Shown: positions 44,489 through 52,969 of the stretch, piece after piece
Layout of the letters: each line of letters opens with the position of its first letter
How positions within the stretch are numbered: the first letter of the stretch is position 1
NCBI RefSeq assembly: GCF_004768465.1
Contig: NZ_SRMF01000003.1
Location: 1-64,000, forward strand
DNA length: 64,000 nt
Origin: Natronospirillum operosum
Lineage (GTDB): Bacteria > Pseudomonadota > Gammaproteobacteria > Pseudomonadales > Natronospirillaceae
Reading direction: 5' to 3'
The notes under the pieces: generated by a model
The model's database searches: none
The model's input: only the letters and a program-made list of their open reading frames with translations
Told to the model about the DNA's origin: nothing
Position numbers and translations under genes: made by a program

Positions 44489-45238
44489 ATGTTCAAAGTA
44501 TCGGCTTTTCCCCGCCGCACGCTGATGGCTCTCGTTCCCTCTGCGCTGATGGCTCTCGCTCCCTCTGCGCTGATGAGGTTTGCTCCCTCTGCGCTGATGG
44601 CTCCTCTTCGCTACTCGCTGATGGCTCTTACCCTGCTTGGGCTGGCGTTGCCGGCAGCGGCCGATGATGTCATTGCCCGTGTGGTATCGCTGCAGGGGGC
44701 CGCCCAGCTGAATTCTGATGCAACTGTTCAGCGCGGCACGGCCCTGCGGGTCGGTGACAGCATAGTGACGGCGCCGGAGGCCCGCGCACGACTGCGGTTT
44801 ATCGGCGGTAGCCTGCTCACACTGGGCGCTGATACCGAACTTGAAATTGCCCGTTATGAGCCGGCCACCCAGACCGCCGAGCAGCAGGCGCACTTCCGGG
44901 TTCTGCGGGGCGTGTTTCTGGCTGTCGCGGAGGGCGTGAGCTCTGCTGACAGCGCGTACCTGATTGAAACCCCGGCCGCCACCATGGGCATTCGAGGCAC
45001 CATTGTCTGGGGCGGTTATTTTATTCCCGGCCAGGCTGACTATGTGCTGTTTGGCGGCGGCCCGGTCGAAGTCTTTAATGAACAGGGCACTGTGCTGCTG
45101 ACCGAAGGCGGTCAGGGTACGACAGTACGCGTGGACGCCGACGGCCGGCCGCTGGCCGAACCGGATGCCCCCGGGTTCTGGACGCCGGCCAAGGTGTTTG
45201 AGGCCACTACCACCATTGCAGCTCCGGGCGGGCAGTAG
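44489..45238 (+). CDS. FecR-domain exported protein with repeated leader
   Basis: 249 aa from the ATG at 44489 (AAGGAG 12 bases upstream). The leader contains five 8-residue repeats (LMALVPSA, LMALAPSA, LMRFAPSA, LMAPLRYS, LMALTLLG) before a normal signal end ALPAAADD. Each repeat carries a Met, so translation could also start at the last one (ATG at 44621). The mature part is a FecR domain: VVSLQGAAQLN, RVGDSIVTAPEARARLRFIGGSLLTLG and TPAATMGIRGT. FecR domains occur in periplasmic or surface proteins; no sigma factor or receptor is beside it. Confidence 0.85.
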   Translation: MFKVSAFPRRTLMALVPSALMALAPSALMRFAPSALMAPLRYSLMALTLLGLALPAAADDVIARVVSLQGAAQLNSDATVQRGTALRVGDSIVTAPEARARLRFIGGSLLTLGADTELEIARYEPATQTAEQQAHFRVLRGVFLAVAEGVSSADSAYLIETPAATMGIRGTIVWGGYFIPGQADYVLFGGGPVEVFNEQGTVLLTEGGQGTTVRVDADGRPLAEPDAPGFWTPAKVFEATTTIAAPGGQ

Positions 45239-45256
45239 CGCGCGTTCAGGCCTGGC

Positions 45257-46135
45257 TCAGAACTGCCAGTCGGAGTGCGAGTTGCCTACTTCGATCCGGT
45301 ACCAGTCGTGAACTGCCGGCTGCAGAAAGCCCGCATCGATATAAGCCTGTTCGGTGCGACCTTCTTCCTTGAGTCGCAGCAGGCCCAGTTGCAGCGCCGA
45401 GTTGAAGAAGGCGCCGTTGGCGTGCTGGCGCGAGACAGCCAGATGGCGGCTGCCCTGCAGGGCTAGCTTGATGCCGGGTACCGGGGCCAGGGTCCGGTCA
45501 TCCAGTTCCAGCAGCATGTGCTCATTGGACTGAAAAGGTGCGATCAGGAAGCTGATCTCGCCGGAGCGCACGGATTCCACCTGTGACGGCCAGGCGTCCC
45601 AGTGGACCAGGGCGTCGAAGCCGGTTTCGGTGAGGCGCTGCCAGTCCTGCTGCCACTGGCGGGTGGAGATCTGACGCAGGCTGCTGACATCCTGGCCTTC
45701 CAGGACCACGGAGTCAGGGTGGACATAGAAACCCACTTCGAACTGGCCGCGACTGATGACCGAGGTGGAAATGCGGACATCTTCATGCAACGGGGTCAGT
45801 TCGCCCAGCCAGAAGCTGGTACCGGCGGCTACGGCGCTGCCGTCACGCAGGGCATCTTTCATGGCGCTGCCGCTGTCCACGGCCACAAACTCGATAGGCA
45901 GTGTGACTTCGGCTGCGGCAAGCGCCTGCTGCAACAGCACCATCTCCACGACTTCGCGGCTGCTGTAGCGGCCACTGTAATCGCGAATATTCAGCGGGTC
46001 TCGACCATCCAGAAAGCGTTCATAGTCGGCGAGAGCGTCGGGTGGGACCACTACGGTGTTGCGGGGTTCGTTGTTGGCCAGGCCGAGCTGGGCGCACAGC
46101 AGTGCCAGGCCGATCAGCAATATCATGCGGATCAT
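45257..46135 (-). CDS. Periplasmic solute-binding-like protein
   Basis: 292 aa from the ATG at 46133-46135 (GGAG upstream). The signal peptide MIRMILLIGLALLCAQLGLA is followed by NNEPRNTVVVPPDALADY. The body has the two-lobed binding-protein feel (FVAVDSGSAMKDALRDGSAV, TSFWLGELTPLHEDVRIS, LAVSRQHANGAFFNSALQLG) but lacks clear family signatures. No permease or ATPase is near. It may be a sensor-type or orphan binding protein. Convergent with the FecR gene, 18 bases apart. Confidence 0.7.
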   Translation of the reverse strand: MIRMILLIGLALLCAQLGLANNEPRNTVVVPPDALADYERFLDGRDPLNIRDYSGRYSSREVVEMVLLQQALAAAEVTLPIEFVAVDSGSAMKDALRDGSAVAAGTSFWLGELTPLHEDVRISTSVISRGQFEVGFYVHPDSVVLEGQDVSSLRQISTRQWQQDWQRLTETGFDALVHWDAWPSQVESVRSGEISFLIAPFQSNEHMLLELDDRTLAPVPGIKLALQGSRHLAVSRQHANGAFFNSALQLGLLRLKEEGRTEQAYIDAGFLQPAVHDWYRIEVGNSHSDWQF

Positions 46136-46364
46136 GCGTCTAGTATCTCCGGTGAGTCGGCGACTGATACCACGCCTATTCAAACCGCCGGGTTTATAGT
46201 TGTGTCACGGTTCTGCGGCTACTGTATATCGTTTGGGCCGGACAGGTCCAGAGCTACGGACCCTGACGACCGGGGTGGTAGTGCTTTATACTGGGCTGGT
46301 TGGCTGCGGGTGATTCCGCGCCGCTTTTCTTTCTGATCTGATCATCGAATTGTTGTGAGGTTGC

Positions 46365-47177
46365 ATGTCCGGCAAGAGCAAGCGCAAAGAGATACCGGTT
46401 TTCCAGACCCCGCTGATAGAGACGCATTGCCATCTGGATTACCTGCAGCAGGACAGCACCGAAGCCATTCTGCAGCAGGCGCGTGAGCGCGGCGTGGAGC
46501 GCTTCATTACCATTGCTGTGGCGCCCGACAATCTGGATACCGTGCGCACCCTGGCGGATACGCACGATGCCGTGTACTGCACCCAGGGTGTGCATCCGCA
46601 CGAGGCCAGACTGTACACCGCCGAGGTCGGGCAGCGCATTCGCGCCGGCGCCGAGTCGGAGCGCGTGGTGGCCATTGGCGAAATCGGTCTCGACTACCAC
46701 TATGACAACTCGCCGCGTGCACAGCAGCGCCAGGCCTTTGCCGAGCAATTGCAGATTGCTCTGGATATGGCGCTGCCGATCGTGGTCCATACCCGGGATG
46801 CGGATGACGACACCATGGCCATTTTCCGCGAGTTCAGCGGTCAGGGGCTGCGCGGTGTCATCCACAGTTTTACCAGCAGCCCGGAACTGGCCGAGTTCTG
46901 TCTGCAGGAGGGGTTTCATCTGGGCTTCAACGGCATCATCACCTTCAACAAGGCGGAGAATGTCCGTGCCGTGGTGGCGGAGACGCCGGTGGAGCGTATT
47001 CTGCTGGAGACCGACTCGCCCTTCCTGACGCCGGTGCCGTTCCGGGGCAAGGAAAATGCCCCCTTCTATCTGCCGCTGGTGGCCGAAAAGGTCGCCGAGC
47101 TCAAGGACAGCCCCCCGGAGGCCCTGATCAGGCAGACCACGCAGAATGCCAGGGACCTGTTCTTTCACGGCGCCTGA
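46365..47177 (+). CDS. TatD-family metal-dependent hydrolase
   Basis: 270 aa. All TatD metal and active-site motifs are present: ETHCHLDY, CTQGVHPHEA, AIGEIGLDYHYD, IVVHTRDADDD, GVIHSFTSS and LLETDSPFLTPV. The form is close to YcfH. These proteins act as DNases or D-aminoacyl-tRNA deacylases; the precise role is not fixed. Stands alone; the next gene is convergent. Confidence 0.93.
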   Translation: MSGKSKRKEIPVFQTPLIETHCHLDYLQQDSTEAILQQARERGVERFITIAVAPDNLDTVRTLADTHDAVYCTQGVHPHEARLYTAEVGQRIRAGAESERVVAIGEIGLDYHYDNSPRAQQRQAFAEQLQIALDMALPIVVHTRDADDDTMAIFREFSGQGLRGVIHSFTSSPELAEFCLQEGFHLGFNGIITFNKAENVRAVVAETPVERILLETDSPFLTPVPFRGKENAPFYLPLVAEKVAELKDSPPEALIRQTTQNARDLFFHGA

Positions 47178-47183
47178 CTCTGC

Positions 47184-48578
47184 TCAGACCGTGCTGTCGG
47201 CCAGCCAGTGGTCGTCGGCCTGGGGCTGCCCCAGACAGTCACGCAGGCGCGTCAGGGCGGTTTCCAGCTGCCATTCCGTGGTGTCACCGCCAATACAGAG
47301 GCGAATCGCTTCCGGCGCGGGGAACTGGCCGACAGCGAACACATCCGCCGCTTTCACTTCAATGCCCTGCCGGTGCAGATGCTGGGTCAGATCGCGGGCG
47401 CGCCAGTGTTCCGGCAGCATCAGCCAGCCGCTGAGCGACTGTGGGTGCGCCCGATAGTCGAACCCCCGCAGCAGCGTCCTGGCCAGGTCATGCCGGCGGG
47501 CACTCTGGGCGCGCTGATGCCGCAATGAGGTGTCGAGCCGGGGGTGTTCAATCCAGCGTGCGACCAGCTCACTGAGCAGCGGTGGCACCATCCAGCTGTT
47601 GACCCGAATGGCGACCCGGAAACGATCCATCCACGAAGGCGGAGGCAGCAGAAAGCCGACCCGCAGCCCTCCTGCCAGGGCCTTGGTGCAACTGCTGATG
47701 CCCACCACCTGCTCCGGTGCCAAGGCCACCATGGGCGGCCCGGCGTCAGTCACCAGTGCACTCTGTACATTGTCTTCAATGACCATGACGCCATAGTGCC
47801 GGCAGATGTCGAGCAGCGCCGTTTTGCGTGCCTGTGACATCTGGCTGCCGGTGGGATTCTGCAGCTGTGGCATCAGGTAGAGCGCGCGCGGTCGGTAACG
47901 CTCGCAGGCAGTCTTGAGCGCATCGGGGTGCAGGCCCTGCTCGTCCATGTTCAGACCAATGTGGCGCAGCCGCAGGTGGCGGGCGGCGAGAATAAAGCCG
48001 CTGTAGGTCAGCCCTTCACTGAGCACGGTGTCTCCGGTATCGCACAGCGTCGTGAGGGCGGTAAACAGGCCGTTCTGGCCGCCGCTGCAGAGCAGAATGT
48101 TTTCCGGTGAGCGCTCGGTGCCCTCCCGCGCCAGCCAGCGACTGGCCGCCGCCCGGTGCCGGTAGAGACCGGTTTCGGGGCCGTAGCCCAGCAACTCTTC
48201 CAGCAGGACCGGATCCTGGCTGATGGCCTGCAGGTTATCCTGCAACAGCGGTAGCTGCTGGTCGCGCAGTGCCAGGGTGAAGCCGAGGTCGATGTCGGAG
48301 CGCTGCTCACTGAAACGAAAGGAGTCGACCTGACTGCACTGGCGCACATAGGTGCCGGAGCCGACGCGGGCCTCCAGCAGACCCAGGCGTTCGGCTTCGG
48401 CATAGGCGCGGGTGACCGTGCCGGTAGTGACGGCCAGCATGTCCGCCAGACGGCGCTGTGGCGGCAGGCGGGTGCCGGGGCTCAGTGTGCCCTGCTCAAT
48501 GGCCTGGCGGATGACAGCCGCAATGGCCTGATACTTGGGCAGGTCGGCGGGCAGTTGTTCGGGCGTCCATATTGTCAT
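47184..48578 (-). CDS. MocR/PdxR-type regulator (GntR HTH plus aminotransferase domain)
   Basis: 464 aa. The N-terminal GntR winged helix (LPKYQAIAAVIRQAIEQGTL then PPQRRLADMLAVTTGTVTRAYAEAE) is joined to a fold-type I aminotransferase domain with PLP-binding Lys in VGISSCTKALAGGLRVGFL. QNPTGSQMS and VIEDNVQSAL also contact PLP. MocR proteins use PLP as sensor cofactor and control neighbouring genes. It is divergent from a LysE-type exporter, the likely target. No pdx or gab genes are nearby. Confidence 0.93.
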   Translation of the reverse strand: MTIWTPEQLPADLPKYQAIAAVIRQAIEQGTLSPGTRLPPQRRLADMLAVTTGTVTRAYAEAERLGLLEARVGSGTYVRQCSQVDSFRFSEQRSDIDLGFTLALRDQQLPLLQDNLQAISQDPVLLEELLGYGPETGLYRHRAAASRWLAREGTERSPENILLCSGGQNGLFTALTTLCDTGDTVLSEGLTYSGFILAARHLRLRHIGLNMDEQGLHPDALKTACERYRPRALYLMPQLQNPTGSQMSQARKTALLDICRHYGVMVIEDNVQSALVTDAGPPMVALAPEQVVGISSCTKALAGGLRVGFLLPPPSWMDRFRVAIRVNSWMVPPLLSELVARWIEHPRLDTSLRHQRAQSARRHDLARTLLRGFDYRAHPQSLSGWLMLPEHWRARDLTQHLHRQGIEVKAADVFAVGQFPAPEAIRLCIGGDTTEWQLETALTRLRDCLGQPQADDHWLADSTV

Positions 48579-48655
48579 GGTGTCAATAAAACAATTGCAG
48601 AATATGAGTGTTTATATAGTATCAATTGTTCTGCAGAGTGTCGCGCAATATCAAA

Positions 48656-48672
48656 ATTGTACCCATACAAAT
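48656..48672. promoter_or_regulatory. Possible MocR operator
   Basis: ATTGTACCCATACAAAT, inverted arms around CCCA, in the MocR/LysE gap. CAATTG-containing repeats occur nearby at about 48590 and 48623. Binding by the MocR protein is inference. Confidence 0.4.
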
Positions 48673-48724
48673 TGCAATCAGTTGCCGCTTTCAGGCGCTA
48701 TGAAAGGAAAGGAGCCTTTGTCGG

Positions 48725-49333
48725 ATGACCCTGTCGTATCTGCTGTCCCTGTTCATGTTCACGGTCGTGGCCACCATTACGCCGGGCCCGAACAACCTGA
48801 TGGTAACGGCCAGCGGGGCCAATTTCGGTTTCCGTCGCACCATCCCGCATATTCTGGGCATTGCAGTGGGGTTCTCGGTGCTGGGGTTGGTGATTGCATC
48901 CGGGCTGGGGGCTGTATTCGAGCGCTGGCCGGTGATGCAGCGCATTCTGCAGGTGGTGGGGGCGACCTACCTTTTGTTTCTGGCCTGGAAAATATGGCGT
49001 GCGGGTCGCGTGCAGCTCAGTGATGTGGAGGTCTCAGAAGAGGCGCGACCACTGACCTTCTGGCAGGCCGCGGCCTTCCAGTGGGTCAATCCCAAGGCCT
49101 GGACCATGGCCATCACGGCACTGTCGGCTTTCGCCCTGGCCCCGCCCATGCACATCTGGTCGGCTGCGGCCGTGATCCTGATGTATTTTGTGGTGGCCTT
49201 CCCCTGCACCTCGTTCTGGACCCTGCTGGGCCGGGAGGTGGTCAAGTGGCTGCACAGTGATCGGGCCCGGCAGTGGTTCAATTCGACCCTGGCGGCGCTG
49301 ACGGTGGCATCGGTCGGCCTGATCTTTATCTGA
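48725..49333 (+). CDS. LysE/RhtB-family amino acid exporter
   Basis: 202 aa with six membrane segments. LysE signature TPGPNNLMVTASGANFG (residues about 19-35), HILGIAVGFSVLGLVIASGLG and FQWVNPKAWTMAITALSAF are standard. It exports amino acids or related compounds. Divergent from the MocR regulator, which probably controls it. Confidence 0.93.
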   Translation: MTLSYLLSLFMFTVVATITPGPNNLMVTASGANFGFRRTIPHILGIAVGFSVLGLVIASGLGAVFERWPVMQRILQVVGATYLLFLAWKIWRAGRVQLSDVEVSEEARPLTFWQAAAFQWVNPKAWTMAITALSAFALAPPMHIWSAAAVILMYFVVAFPCTSFWTLLGREVVKWLHSDRARQWFNSTLAALTVASVGLIFI

Positions 49334-49418
49334 GGCTCATGTTACCCTCGGCGCTCTGTCGTCGACGCCCTCCCGCAGGGCGTCCGAACCTGCTTACTGT
49401 GGAGTGTGCTGTAGTCTC

Positions 49419-50612
49419 ATGTTGCATCGGCTGTCCCTGTCCCTGCGTACCATCCTGCTGCTCTGGTTCAGCGGTCTGTATCTGCGCCTGATGTTGCTGG
49501 TCACCGCGCCTTTGGGGCCCCGAATGGCAGAGGACCTGGGGCTGTCGGCCACCGTCATGGGCATGCTGACCACGTTGCCGGTGCTGATGCTGGCCAGTGG
49601 GGCCATTGCCGGAGCCTGGGTGGTGGCACGTCTCGGCGTGAGGACCACGCTGATCTTCGCACTGCTGCTGGCGGTGGCCGGTTCGATTGCACGGGCCGGG
49701 ACAGACGGGGCCCTGACCCTGCTGTTGGCCACGGCCGTCATGGGGCTGGGTATAGCGGCCATGCAGACGTCACTGCCGTCTCTGGTCAGGCAATGGACTC
49801 CGGGGCGGGTGGCGCTGGCCACGGCCATCTACATGAACGGCCTGTTGATGGGCGAGGTGCTGGCCGCCGGGCTGACGCTGCCGCTGGTATTGCCGCTGAC
49901 GGGCGACAGCTGGCGCCTGACCCTGATGGTGTGGAGTCTGCCTGGCCTTCTGGTGGCGGCGGCTCTCTATGGTATGGGCGCACCCACAAGCCGCCTGCCC
50001 AGAGCCGAGCAGCAGCGCCACCACTGGCTGCCGGATTTCCGGCAGCCAGTGGTGTGGGCCATGGGGCTGGTGGTCGGCATGTCCAGCACGCTGTTTTTCG
50101 GTCTCAATGCCTATATGGCCAATGTGCTGCAGGATCGGGGTGAAGGCCATCTGCTGGCTTCCGGGTTGCTGCTGTTCAACAGTGCCCAGGTCGTGGCCTC
50201 TTTTCTGGCCCTGCGCTATGCCGGTCGGTGGCTGGGCCAGACCAGTCCGCTGCTGACCCTGACCCTGGTCTCTATCGGTGGCACCCTGCTGTTCGGCTTC
50301 GGTTCCGGATGGTGGGCACTCTGGGCCGCCTTCGCCACCAGCCTCTGTGTCGGTATTGTGCTGATACTCATGGTATCCCTGCCTGCTGCCATGGCGGTGG
50401 CAGATCGGACCGCACCGCTGGCGGCCGGCATGTTCACCATTGGCTATGCTTTGTCGTTTGGCGTGCCGCTGCTCAGCGGTACCCTGGTGGACCACACCGG
50501 AGTCGCGAACTGGGCCCTGGCGCCGCTGTTGGCCGTGGCGTTGCTGGCCGTGCCGGCCTGTGCCGTTGTCGGTCACCAGTACCGTCTGGCGCGTTATCGT
50601 ACCGAGGTCTGA
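49419..50612 (+). CDS. MFS permease, CynX/NimT-like
   Basis: 397 aa from the ATG at 49419 (a GTG five codons upstream is possible; neither has an ideal ribosome site). Twelve membrane segments; the N-terminal LLWFSGLYLRLMLLVTAPLGPRMAEDLGLSA and TSLPSLVRQWTPGRVALATAIYMNGLLMGE fit the CynX/NimT cyanate/nitroimidazole group. Substrate unknown. It follows the LysE exporter by 85 bases on the same strand and may share its transcript. Confidence 0.88.
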   Translation: MLHRLSLSLRTILLLWFSGLYLRLMLLVTAPLGPRMAEDLGLSATVMGMLTTLPVLMLASGAIAGAWVVARLGVRTTLIFALLLAVAGSIARAGTDGALTLLLATAVMGLGIAAMQTSLPSLVRQWTPGRVALATAIYMNGLLMGEVLAAGLTLPLVLPLTGDSWRLTLMVWSLPGLLVAAALYGMGAPTSRLPRAEQQRHHWLPDFRQPVVWAMGLVVGMSSTLFFGLNAYMANVLQDRGEGHLLASGLLLFNSAQVVASFLALRYAGRWLGQTSPLLTLTLVSIGGTLLFGFGSGWWALWAAFATSLCVGIVLILMVSLPAAMAVADRTAPLAAGMFTIGYALSFGVPLLSGTLVDHTGVANWALAPLLAVALLAVPACAVVGHQYRLARYRTEV

Positions 50613-50621
50613 CATGGGTTC

Positions 50622-50637
50622 TTGAACACCTGTTCAA
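50622..50637. promoter_or_regulatory. Palindrome between the MFS and diguanylate cyclase genes
   Basis: TTGAACACCTGTTCAA, perfect 7-bp arms around CC, 9 bases after the MFS stop and about 80 before the cyclase. It could be an operator for the cyclase gene; no T-run suggests it is not a terminator. Regulator unknown. Confidence 0.4.
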
Positions 50638-50717
50638 ACTCCCCTAAATTGAACTCTGGTACACAGCACCAAAAACAATAATGGCGGTCCGTACTGCCGC
50701 CGGTTCTCGGGAGTGCC

Positions 50718-51836
50718 TTGTTGAGCGCGCCTACTCAGACTCTTGACCCTGTTCAGCGTGCGCAGCGTCTGCGTTTGCAGCGTACGCTCTGGGCCTGTGT
50801 GCCGTTGTCGGTGCTGGCTGGCTGTGTGATCGTGATCTACCTGCCACTGGGGCTGGTGCCGCTGGTGCGGGCTGTCGAGTACCTGGCTATCATCCTGCTG
50901 TCCTGGTCCCTGTTCTTCGGCATGATACTGACCGGCCTGAACCGGCGTCTGCCGGACCCCAGCATGACGGTGTTGCAGATCTTCACCGGCATATTTTCGC
51001 AGCTCTATATCATGTTTTTCCTGACCGACCCGCTGGCCCGGGTGCCTTTCCTGTTGCTGGGTACCGTGAACATGATGTTTGCGGTATTCGCGCTTGGGCT
51101 CTGGCGCATGCTGGCGCTGAATGTACTCGGTGTTGGGTCATACGCCGGCATGATTCTGCTGAAGGCCCACTGGTATCCGGTCGGCCTGGCCGATTGGCGG
51201 GTGGAAGTGGCTGCTGTGGTGGCCTTCGTAGTGGCCGTCAGCATGAATGCCTATATCGGCAGTGTGATCACCAGCCTGCGGGATCGCCTGCGTTCGCGAA
51301 ATCGGGAGCTCGAGCAGGCCATGCACCGGCTGGAAGACCTCGCAACCCGTGATCCACTGACCCAGTTGCCCAACCGGCGTTCGGTGATGGAACAGATGGA
51401 TCTGGAGCAGGCGCGCCTGCAGACCCCGGAGGTGGGCAATCGGCTGTGTCTGTGCATGGTGGATGTGGACCACTTCAAGGCCATCAATGACAACCACGGC
51501 CATCATGCCGGCGATGCCGTACTGTGTTGGCTGGCGCGACTGCTTGATGAGAAGGTAGAGGATCAGCATTTCATTGGCCGTTTTGGGGGAGAGGAGTTCC
51601 TGTTGCTGCTGCCGGGCTATTCCCTGCACGCCGCGCGCGAACTGATTGACCAACTGCGCCGGGTGGTTGCTGAAGCTCAGCCCCCGACCTTGCCGGCAGG
51701 CCAGCGGATCACGTTGTCAGCCGGGGTGGCCGAATGCCGCCCGGAAGATGACATCGAGCACATTCTGCAGCGTGCCGATGAAGCGCTGTATGTCGCCAAG
51801 CATCGGGGTCGCAACCGGGTGGTGGCGGCTGACTGA
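50718..51836 (+). CDS. Membrane diguanylate cyclase (GGDEF)
   Basis: 372 aa from a TTG (GGGAG five bases before; the next codon is also TTG). The N-terminal half has about six membrane segments (residues 25-185), MASE-like in form, then a short coiled coil and a GGDEF domain from about 205. The active site GRFGGEEF (about 287-294) and substrate motif DVDHFKAINDNHGHHAGD are intact. The RxxD product-inhibition site is not seen at its usual place. It should make c-di-GMP in response to an unknown membrane signal. Confidence 0.92.
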   Translation: MLSAPTQTLDPVQRAQRLRLQRTLWACVPLSVLAGCVIVIYLPLGLVPLVRAVEYLAIILLSWSLFFGMILTGLNRRLPDPSMTVLQIFTGIFSQLYIMFFLTDPLARVPFLLLGTVNMMFAVFALGLWRMLALNVLGVGSYAGMILLKAHWYPVGLADWRVEVAAVVAFVVAVSMNAYIGSVITSLRDRLRSRNRELEQAMHRLEDLATRDPLTQLPNRRSVMEQMDLEQARLQTPEVGNRLCLCMVDVDHFKAINDNHGHHAGDAVLCWLARLLDEKVEDQHFIGRFGGEEFLLLLPGYSLHAARELIDQLRRVVAEAQPPTLPAGQRITLSAGVAECRPEDDIEHILQRADEALYVAKHRGRNRVVAAD

Positions 51837-51932
51837 CTGCGTTGGCATGCGGGCGAAGCTCAGGGCAGAGACATTTGTAGTAAAATTACGTACACTCGCC
51901 CCTCAACCCAACCGAATCACGTTGAGGTAATC

Positions 51933-52895
51933 ATGATCAGGAAAATCGGTGTGCTCACCAGCGGCGGTGATGCGCCGGGCATGAACGCGGCCATTCGCGC
52001 CGTGGTCCGGACTGCGCTGCACAATGATCTGGAAGTCTACGGTATCTTCAACGGCTACCTTGGCCTGTATGAAAACAACATCCGCAAGCTGGATCGGCAG
52101 GATGTATCAGACCGCATCAATCGGGGCGGTACCTTCCTTGGGTCTGCACGTTTCCCCGAGTTCAAGGAAGAGTCGGTGCGCCGCCAGGCCATCAAGAACC
52201 TGGAACAACACGGCATTGATGCGCTGGTGGTCATCGGCGGTGATGGCTCCTACATGGGGGCCAAGTGCCTGACCGAGATGGGTTATCCCTGTATCGGCCT
52301 GCCGGGCACCATCGACAATGATGTGCCGGGTACCGAATACACCATCGGCTACAACACGGCATTGAACTGCGTGCTGGATGCCATTGATCGTCTGCGTGAT
52401 ACCTCCTCATCACACCGCCGCATCTCCCTGGTCGAGATCATGGGCCGCCACTGTGGCGATCTGACGCTGGCGGCAGCCGTGGCGGGCGGTGCCGAGTACG
52501 CCATCATTCCGGAAAAACCGTTCTCGGAAGAATCCCTGCTGCGGGCCCTGGACAAGGGTGACTCCAAGGGCAAGAAGCACGCCATTATCTGCATTACCGA
52601 AAAGATCACCGACACCCACGAGCTGGCGCGCCGCATCGAGGCGCATACCGGCCAGGAAACGCGGGCCACCGTGCTGGGCCATATTCAGCGCGGCGGGGCC
52701 CCGGGCGCCTTTGATCGGGTGCTGGCCAGCCAGATGGGTGCGTTCTCGGTTGCCCTGCTGATGGAGGGCGAAGGCGGGCGTTGTGTCGGTATTCAGAACA
52801 ATCGCCTGGTGCACCACGACATCATCGAGGCCATCGAGAAGATGCCGCGGCCGTTCAATCAGGATCTGTTCGACACCTTCAAGAAGCTGGTCTGA
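51933..52895 (+). CDS. pfkA: ATP-dependent 6-phosphofructokinase
   Basis: 320 aa, the E. coli PfkA length. [18 protein letters not shown] (residues 6-23), [12 protein letters not shown], catalytic [20 protein letters not shown], and [12 protein letters not shown] are all present. Gly rather than Lys in the GGDGS region fits ATP rather than pyrophosphate dependence. It commits fructose 6-phosphate to glycolysis, so this organism is not restricted to Entner-Doudoroff. Alone between two signalling genes, with TGAGG before the ATG. Confidence 0.96.
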   Translation: MIRKIGVLTSGGDAPGMNAAIRAVVRTALHNDLEVYGIFNGYLGLYENNIRKLDRQDVSDRINRGGTFLGSARFPEFKEESVRRQAIKNLEQHGIDALVVIGGDGSYMGAKCLTEMGYPCIGLPGTIDNDVPGTEYTIGYNTALNCVLDAIDRLRDTSSSHRRISLVEIMGRHCGDLTLAAAVAGGAEYAIIPEKPFSEESLLRALDKGDSKGKKHAIICITEKITDTHELARRIEAHTGQETRATVLGHIQRGGAPGAFDRVLASQMGAFSVALLMEGEGGRCVGIQNNRLVHHDIIEAIEKMPRPFNQDLFDTFKKLV

Positions 52896-52969
52896 CCCTT
52901 CAGGGGTAATTGCATGGGCTCAGACCGCAGTTATACTGAGGTCATGTCCATTGACCAGCGGAGGTGAAA

